A stretch of 64,000 nucleotides of DNA from Coenobita brevimanus (lineage: Eukaryota; Arthropoda; Malacostraca; Decapoda; Coenobitidae), in NCBI GenBank assembly GCA_032717465.1, contig CM064670.1, forward strand, positions 15,148,931-15,212,930, in the 5' to 3' direction. A program made the position numbers and the translations under genes. The notes below the pieces were generated by a model. It saw only the letters and a program-made list of their open reading frames with translations, ran no database searches and was not told where the DNA came from. Positions 57,180 through 64,000 of this stretch are shown here, in pieces; position 1 is the first letter of the stretch; each line of letters starts with the position of its first letter.

Positions 57180-59477
57180 TAACTCAGCCCTCACGATTCA
57201 CACTGCGGTGTTACAGGGGAAAATTACTGTTGTCAGTGAGTGTAAAAACCTCATATTTATGTTAATGACTGCAAGCTTGAGAGAAAAAACTCTGTGATGA
57301 TGATGAAAGATCCTGTACTCAGGTCAAACTGAGCGAAAGTTCGTTATATATACTTTAACACCTAACTGTTATGTAGCATGGTGTATGTAATACACGGAGT
57401 AGGTGCGAGAGTTGTAGTGTAGTAACTGTATTGTACTTACGTGTAAAATGGTACAATACAAAGTTGTAGAGATATGCTGATGATGAGGGTGGAGAAGAGA
57501 AGGGGTGGCAGTGCTCGGTAAAGATGATCAGCTGACCTTCACCACAGAACTGCTATGTCCATCACACTACCAGTGAAGTCAGTCAAAGTTTAGCATCAGT
57601 AGTGTCAGTGTGCCAAAAGTTATTAACTACAATTACCCTCTCCCGAGTAAGTGAGCTCTGGCTTAGAAACTTGGCTGCCAGCCAAAGCTTCGTACATGCG
57701 AGGTTGGCATTAAATTTTTATTGGGTAGACTATTAACCAGGAAATGTGCTAGTTCTTGGGTTGACAAACTGCTTAGAATGGCTAGTCGTTTCCTGGTTAA
57801 ATGCTATGTCTCTGTTAACTGGAGAACAAGGTGTTCCCTGGTTAATGCATAGGCACAATGTGGATATGAGGGGTGGAGGTTCAGAGCCTTGCCTAGTGCT
57901 TTGAAGGAAGTCAGCAGTCAGTCAGGCCCCAGCTCCTTTTTTTCACTGCAGGACCATGCTTCAGTTCAGCTGATCCACTCCTTGCAGCATCGACCTCTGG
58001 TATATTGAAAAGATCCTGATGAGTGTCAGTTAACTAATAGGGCCGTCAGTGACCCACAGTCCATCACAGGTTGAAAGTGAGAACAGTGACCATTAACTTG
58101 GGGCCATCTGTGCACAAGCTTCTAGTCTGTGTACTTGGACATCCTTATTACTCTACACTTACAGCTGATACAGGTAAACTGGAAAATCCTTGTGCAAACT
58201 CAGGGAAAGTCTTTTATAACGCACAGTGCAGCTGTGACCACTCATGTGGATACTCTAGCCTTAGTGATAGCACCATAAAGTATATTTCAAACAGCCTTGG
58301 AATGCATCTGTGAGGTTCTCGAGCTTTCTCCCTAACCTACAGTATATATGTATATACAGGTCAGGGTTGAAACATTTCCTGCGTAACCAACAGACGAGAC
58401 ATCAGGTCTGCACCCATATTGTTACTGCCCTTTCTCTCAGTTGGCTCAGAGACTAAAGGTAGAGGTTTCAGTGGTGCAGGACAGGCGTGCCCCCGGTCAG
58501 TGGTACGTTGACACATCACAGGACTGCACAAGCCTATTTATTTCATGACCCATTCATGGCCCGACAGAGTCAGTGTGGATACATTTAAAGATTTTCTTTT
58601 GGCCCATGTGACCTCCCAGCACTGAACAATGACCCAATTCGAACACTACTCGGCGACACTTTGTGGAACCAACAAACTGAACCTTGTCCAGGGGTGTTTT
58701 GGACTCATGATACAGCTGTCCTCATGTATGAAGGAACCTGGCTTGACCTCCTCATGAATGCTTAATCACTTTACCCTTTAGTTTCTTTTGCACTACGGCA
58801 AGTGTCGGGTCGGACCGTTGTCCTAGAACAGCATCTTGGCTATGAATCAGATCTTTTGGTGCTGCAGTGGTCATCAAGGTGACACAGTCTGGAGCCATGG
58901 CCATGGCTCGTGTTACTGCAGCAGCTGAAATCTGAGTAGTGACGGTAATGGCACAATTATTTTTTATGCCATTATGTTCCCTGTATTAAGGTCAAACTAA
59001 TATTCTGGCATGACAAATGCAACTGTCTAGCCAGTATAAAATGGAGATGCTACCTGGATATGTGCCTCAGGAAACAATCTCATTGATGTGGGGGTCAGTA
59101 AACCCCATATCCTTGGCCTCCTGTATGAACAGGTTAGTAGCCACGGTAACTCACTGAGACGGAGTGAACTAAAAATCAATGTATGGGCTGTGCTGTCCCA
59201 CAGTTGAACGCTAATAATTCAAAATTAAGAATGTAGGCACAGGCTGGTGGTGACCAGTTTTATCTAATAAACTTAGTAAGCAAGGAAAAGAAATCCACAG
59301 ACTAGCTAGCAAAAAACTCTCACAATTATTAATAAGGCAGGAATGATAACCTGCTAAACAGTAACCACTAGTAAGCTAGTGTCCATAAATTTTAATGTTT
59401 ATAACTAGTAAGTTGTGAGGAGTGATTGAGTTTGTTTCTATTTTGTTAGGAGTTAATATCCTAGTGAGTTAGCCACT
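57180..59477. other. 2.3 kb without a recognised gene
   Basis: No supported coding region. An 80-codon frame at 58,071-58,313 contains a lone DTG (LTADTGKLEN), reminiscent of a retropepsin, but no flanking protease or RT motif supports it. The region abuts the LTR-like repeat, so decayed LTR-element interior is possible but unproven. Confidence 0.4.
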
Positions 59478-60661
59478 TGCCATGGCGGGGTGAGGGAAGT
59501 CGCCACTTGTCACAAGGGGGGTCTACTTATGAAATTAGAGTTTTAAGTTTTTACTTTATTCTGGCTTATGTCGCCAGCCTCAGGAAACAAGAGATTTATA
59601 AACTTTCTCTTTCAAACAGTATTCAGGTGGGAATAATCTCTCATGACTGCTGAATTATTAATACTGTTGGCCTTTGAGAGAAGGAATGACCCATGCCCCC
59701 TGACAATTAATAATTAAACCCGGAACTTAGTGATACTAGACCAGATTCTTGCTTTCGCATCTCCTAGCTTGTGCAGATGATTTTATTGTGAATTAATACG
59801 GAAGAACGAGCAATCTACCAGTTGTGATTAATACCAGGACAAGTTGAGCAAACTGGGAGCAAAGAAAACTGAGTAGGAACAGGATGGAAAAATGAAACAC
59901 TATTTTTACATTTGCTCGAGCTGAAAAGAAAAGATTGTGAATTTATTAATCACAGCAAATAAATGCTTACATTACAGGAGAGCTTAAGCAAGTAAATTCA
60001 CTCACTCATGCAGTCAAGCTACCTAACATTCTTACATCTAGAAAACAGAAAGAAAATGCTGGTAGTTGGAGAGAGATGGAGTCACAGAGCTGCTAGAAGA
60101 CTATCTTGCCCTGCTCTGTCCTGAACTGCCATGCATTGAGAATGGAGTTTCAGAACTGTGAGGGAATGGTGATCCACTGCCTGAAGACACTGCTAACAAC
60201 GGATGGTCTCTGCTGGTCACTGCCCCTTCACACTGCTCTGGCTTCGTCCGTGTCTCTCTTAACTGCTAATCTCTGACAAACTACGGTGAGTGGAGAGGTA
60301 TGGTGTCGGAAAGCTGCAAGATGATCCCCAGATCAAGACACATGGGGTGGTCTCTGGGAATCATTACTCACACTGCTCGCTGTACATCCAAGCCTGGGAG
60401 CTGTCCCTCTCGAACTGAACTGCCTTCTTACCCCTGCGGGCTTGCTATGTGGGAAGTGGGTGGGGCTCCCTGCCCTGACCGTTACAGACTTGGGTGAACT
60501 GTGTATTCAGTACTAACTGTGCTTAGTGATAAACTGAGGTCGTGCGTAAGAACAGTCACTTGTGAAACGAAGATAAATGTTTTGAAAATCTGTACCAGAT
60601 GGAGTGGAAATGCAGGATGGTTAGTACTGAGCGAAACACACAGGGATTTCAGTGATGTTCA
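59478..60661. mobile_element. LTR-like repeat copy B (1,184 bp), uninterrupted
   Basis: Colinear with copy A (35,937-40,852 minus piggyBac). Starts TGCCATGGCGGGG, ends GATGTTCA. It provides the empty TTAA site for the piggyBac (AGAGCTTAAGCAAGTAAATT near 59,990). No direct target duplication is visible at its ends. Confidence 0.7.
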
Positions 60662-60699
60662 TAGTCTCCCATAATACTGTAATATGATGTCGTGAATTT

Positions 60700-60920
60700 G
60701 TGACAGTGTGGCATTTGCTGTGCAGTACTCGTTTGTCTTATGTGGTGTGGGCCTATTCTACAAGCTGGGCATGTGTCATCTGTGATTCCACATAGCCCAA
60801 ATCAAAGCTGGTAGCTGTCGAGGGCTGGATGATGTCCTGCTCTAATCCTAGCTAGATGAGCTTAATCATCTGTGTTGATGGACATCTCTGATGGGTGGAT
60901 GTCAGGGGGAGGGCTTGTAA
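60700..60920 (-). pseudogene. possible retroelement C-terminal zinc-knuckle fragment
   Basis: The minus strand can be read as FGLCGITDDTCPACRIGPHH, like the CxxC...CPxC motif near the C-terminus of Jockey-type RT proteins. It is short, with stops on both sides, so support is weak. Confidence 0.3.
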
Positions 60921-61565
60921 TAATATGTTCTGATCGAGATGTTGTTATTACCTTGCAGGTGAAGTACAGTTTGTAGGTGGTTCTTCACTGCAGGTGTTGA
61001 AGTGTCTGGAGGGGGGTATCATTTTTGTTTTTGTTTTTGAAGGCTCCAACATACTTGCTTGCATCGGCCTTGTCACCTAATGGCGGCTCTCTATGCTGCT
61101 CGATCTCTGGCAGCTTCCATATTTAGTCCCTTAACTCTAAGGTCATACTCAGTGACCTCGTCTCAGGTCTTGCTCAGTCTGCTTTTCACGACCCTACCCC
61201 CAACGTTTATACTTCTCATTTTCTGCACCCAATTATCATCCCTCATCCTCTCCACATGCCCAAACCATCTCAATCTACCTCTCCATCATAGCACCTATAC
61301 ACCCCAGGCCCATCCTACCTCTCAACTCTTCCATCGTAAACCTAGTCCCCCCAGCCTTGCACTCAAGAATGCACTGCACATCCACCTAAACATTGCCATT
61401 CCTGTAGGTTTAAGCCTGCAAATATCCCCTTCCTTTATTGCCCAAGTCTCACTACCATACAGCTTTACACTCCTAACACATGCCAAGGGAGAGCCCTCTC
61501 AATGTCAGGAGAGGCAGCAGCTCCCTGAACTTCTTCAACCACCCCTCACTTTAGCCACAGAGCTA

Positions 61566-62968
61566 TAGCTACCGCAAATTGACTTAGGACCTCCCCCCAC
61601 TAGGTATTGGAAAACACAGAAATCATAGTATATCACAATGTTTGTTCATGAAATGCCATTCATTAATATGAAATCATGTTTCCCCATGTTTTTCAGGACC
61701 AGTTGGATGCATTTTGGCATGCAATCACTTAGATCTCTACGGTAATCTAAGGACATTTCTTTGCACCAAACATTTGTCAGTTCAGTCTTGATGTCCAGAT
61801 TGGGTGTCTTCTTCTCTGCCATGATTTTCTTCATCTTTGCCCAGCAGTTTTCTATCAGATTTAGATCCGGACTGTTGCCAGGCCAGTTGAGGACCTCAAT
61901 CCGATTATCCTGAAGCCATTTTGTCACCTCTCTTGACTTGTGACATGGAGCTGAATTGTGCATGAAGAAGTCGCATCCATGAATAGCAAAAAAGTTTAAC
62001 AAATGTTTCAGAACTTGAATGTACCAGCCACCATTCATCATCAAGTTCTTAGGAAGAAAGTAGAGGACTCCCCTTCCCATTTCATCTGAGAAACACCCCC
62101 ATACCATTACTGATTGTGGGTTCTTAACAGTCGGCACCGTGTAAGCAGGGTCGTATTGACTTCGGGAGGCAAGGGTGACAAACCCTGGCAGAACGCACCT
62201 GGAACACTTGAAATGTGCTTTCATCAGAAAACATAAATTTTCTCCACTCATCTGATGTCCAGTGTGCATACTTCTTGGCAAACTGAATGTGCTGCTTCTT
62301 CATGCGGTCAGTGAGAAGCAGTTTCTTGGCTGCGGTGTGGCTTGGCAAACCCAGCTTCTGCAAGCGATGTTGGATAGTTCGAATTGAGACGTCTTGTAAT
62401 AGCTGGGGATGCATTCTCTTCAATTCTGCTGCTGTCAGTTGAGGATTCTTGATTACGTCCCTCTTTAGATGCGTATCTGTACCTCTGGAAGTTGTCCTCT
62501 TCTTTCCACCGTCATGCTTGTGCTCTGGTACAACATCAGGTGGCAGGCCGCGCTCTACAGCAAGAATCTTCATGACAGTCGACTTTTGCGCATCCAATAT
62601 GTTCACAAATCGTGTTGATAGGTACATTATTATCCAGCCTCCTTGCAATGATACGGACCCTCTCATCCCTTGAGCAATACTTTCCAAGCATGACAATTTG
62701 ACCCTAGGAAAAAACAGGGCAAACAATAATTCATATGAAAAAAGAGGGAGGTGCAAGCTCGGAGCGACGGGAACATATACTCCCACTCTCGCTTCTGGGC
62801 AAGCACTAATGTGCTGAGCGTTTCACCACCTCCTGCCAACACCGTAGGAGTTGCCAGTTACTTCTTGCCCAAAAAATTCAATTGGTAGAGGTGGAAACAC
62901 AAAGCAAAGACAGACAACTCTCCCATAGCAATTCTGTGTGTGGGTCCTAAGTCAGTTTGTGGTGGGTA
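61566..62968 (-). mobile_element. Tc1/mariner-type transposon, 1,403 bp
   Basis: TIRs of about 26 bp, TAGCTACCGCAAATTGACTT at the left and (inward) TACCCACCACAAACTGACTT at the right, 22 of 26 positions matching. TA duplicates lie at 61,564-61,565 and 62,969-62,970. The LINE B copy at 56.16 kb shows the uninterrupted GAGCTAGCTCC site. One decayed transposase gene lies inside. Confidence 0.9.
61649..62690 (-). pseudogene. Tc1-type transposase, inactivated
   Basis: Starts ATGCTTGGAAAGTATTGC (MLGKYCSRDERVRIIARRLD). A frameshift near 62,595 moves the frame to KSTVMKILAVERGLPP. The HTH region has DVIKNPQLTAAELKRM and SIRTIQHRLQKLGL. MFSDESTF holds the first catalytic Asp. A second frameshift near 62,210 leads to YTVPTVKNPQSVMVWGCFSD. 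FFMHNSAPCHKS replaces the usual QDNAPCH, so the second catalytic Asp is lost. The third acidic residue is in SPDLNLIENCW (DD34E-like spacing). Two frameshifts and the missing Asp make it inactive. Confidence 0.9.
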
Positions 62969-63918
62969 TAGCTCCTGCCCCACCTCCAGCACATAACATA
63001 TCTCCCAAATAACAAAAAACTCTTTCACACACCCAAGAGACTCACCAGCATGTTCAATCCTTTCATGCCTGGGAATATCCACAGGCTCACTCTGACACAA
63101 CGTACACATGAAATAAGTATTATCTCACAGTCTGCCTCTAATACCACTACATCTCTTATGCTCCCACTTATCACAAACACAACAGAAGATGGAATTACTT
63201 CCCACGTCCTTGTGACAAATTGCACATGGCCACTCTCCCCCTTCTTTGACAGTACCACCCCCAGTACCACCTTCTTTGGCAGTACCATTTTTGTTTTATC
63301 TGCAGTTACTCTTAAGCCCTTGTGCCCCATACCATATCTCCACTTCCTAAATATTTCCTCTGCCTCCCTTTCATTCTCTGCAACCAACACAAATTTATCA
63401 GCATATAACATCTCCCACAGTCCATTTCTGAATTCACTTGAGAGGGCTTCAGGCATCATGATAAACAGCAAGGGGCTCAAGACTGACCCCCTGATGCACA
63501 CCAACATTCACGGAAAGCTTATCACCCAAATCTCCACTCACCCTTACCTGTGTGTGAGCACCCACATACATGGCCATGACAACCCTAACCAGCCACTCCT
63601 CGCTCCCAAGCTTTCTCATTACCCACCTCACCACCTCTCAAGGGACACTCAAAAGCCTTCTCCAAATCAAGAAATATGAAGTACAGTTCCCTTTTCTTTC
63701 CTGCATATTTTTCTTGAAGCTGTTGAACAGTGAATATGGCATCAGTGGTCCCTTTGCCAGGCATAAACCCAAACTGTATCTCATCAATATTCACTCTTTC
63801 TCTAATCATACCTTCTAGAACTCTCTCCATTACCTTCATAATCTGGTCTAAAAGCTTTGTGCCTTTATAATTTCCTCTTTCCAGGGCATCATCTTTCCCC
63901 TGTACACATTTACAATTA

Positions 63919-64000
63919 CTATCTATCTATCTATTGCCAGATGCCACAATCCCGTAAGGGGTGGTCATTTGACTTTGAGTTATTTGTTTTAATTACACTC
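63919..64000 (-). mobile_element. GATA-tailed SINE, cut by window end
   Basis: (TATC)n, then TTGCCAGATGCCACAATCCC and GGGGTGGTCATTTGAC, the 3' portion of the SINE on the minus strand. Confidence 0.85.

Larger units (their letters stand above)
61036..63917 (-). pseudogene. LINE B, minus-strand copy split by Tc1 element
   Basis: Segments 63,917-62,969 and 61,565-61,036. RT: GNYKGTKLLDQIMKVMERVL, FGFMPGKGTTDAIFTVQQLQ and FIFLDLEKAF. After a frameshift come MRKLGSEEWLVRVVMAMYVG and VHQG. Another shift leads to SVLSPLLFIMM and LYADKFVLVAENE, where the second catalytic Asp is Lys. The zinc-finger region is in a shifted frame. The last ~530 bp are the C-terminus and 3' UTR, ending AACAAAAACAAAAATG. 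A SINE tail abuts its 5' side at 63,918. Confidence 0.82.

Noticed and set aside
58071..58313. Retropepsin-like DTG in an 80-codon frame
   Set aside because: A single DTG without the flanking protease pattern or neighbouring RT and integrase motifs is not enough.

Overview
This is a eukaryotic, repeat-saturated nuclear window. Long AT/CA/GATA microsatellites, many non-LTR retrotransposon fragments, several DNA transposons with clean terminal inverted repeats (TIRs), and one split host gene all point to an animal genome. An arthropod is likely and a decapod crustacean (crab- or shrimp-like) is my best guess, from the retroelement families and the GATA-tailed repeats. That is inference; nothing in the window proves the species.

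Host gene. Only one host gene is convincing. It has two coding exons on the + strand (27,074-27,332 and 34,310-34,526), joined by consensus GT-AG splice sites. They encode the N-terminus of a PPP1R16/TIMAP/MYPT3-type regulatory subunit of protein phosphatase 1, with a KVxF phosphatase-docking motif followed by ankyrin repeats. Intron 1 is about 7 kb. Intron 2 begins at 34,527 and no further exon is visible, so the last 29 kb of the window is probably its intron.

Layout. 1-12.5 kb: microsatellites, a small TA-flanked MITE, and fragments of four LINE families: A, B, C and F (F is RT plus a restriction-like nuclease tail). 12.5-14 kb: a tRNA-like SINE, then unique sequence. 14-17.1 kb: a decayed LINE A. 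17.4-34.3 kb: mostly old non-coding DNA around PPP1R16 exon 1, with pogo/Tigger-type elements and a very high density of TACAGTA/TACTGTA words. 34.9-35.9 kb: a 1,040-bp Harbinger element with 51-bp perfect TIRs. 36.4-40.2 kb: an intact-looking 3.7-kb piggyBac with a 783-codon open transposase. 41.4-53.9 kb: LINEs A, D (CR1/L2-like) and E, with up to three levels of nested insertions. 53.9-56.7 kb: a nearly intact LINE B carrying a PHD-like zinc finger. 57-64 kb: an LTR-like repeat and a LINE B split by a Tc1-type element.

How the parts relate. Many insertions can be dated and bounded because a second copy of the host repeat in the same window supplies the empty site. The same comparisons show short insertions of the form TA-CTG-TA at single TA sites. 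These are the canonical excision scar of Tc1/mariner/pogo elements with CAG ends. I read the excess of TACAGTA/TACTGTA words as layered transposon-excision footprints, and this is the most unusual signal here. A second notable relation is a GATA-tailed SINE whose last ~45 bp match the 3' end of LINE A, suggesting trans-mobilisation.
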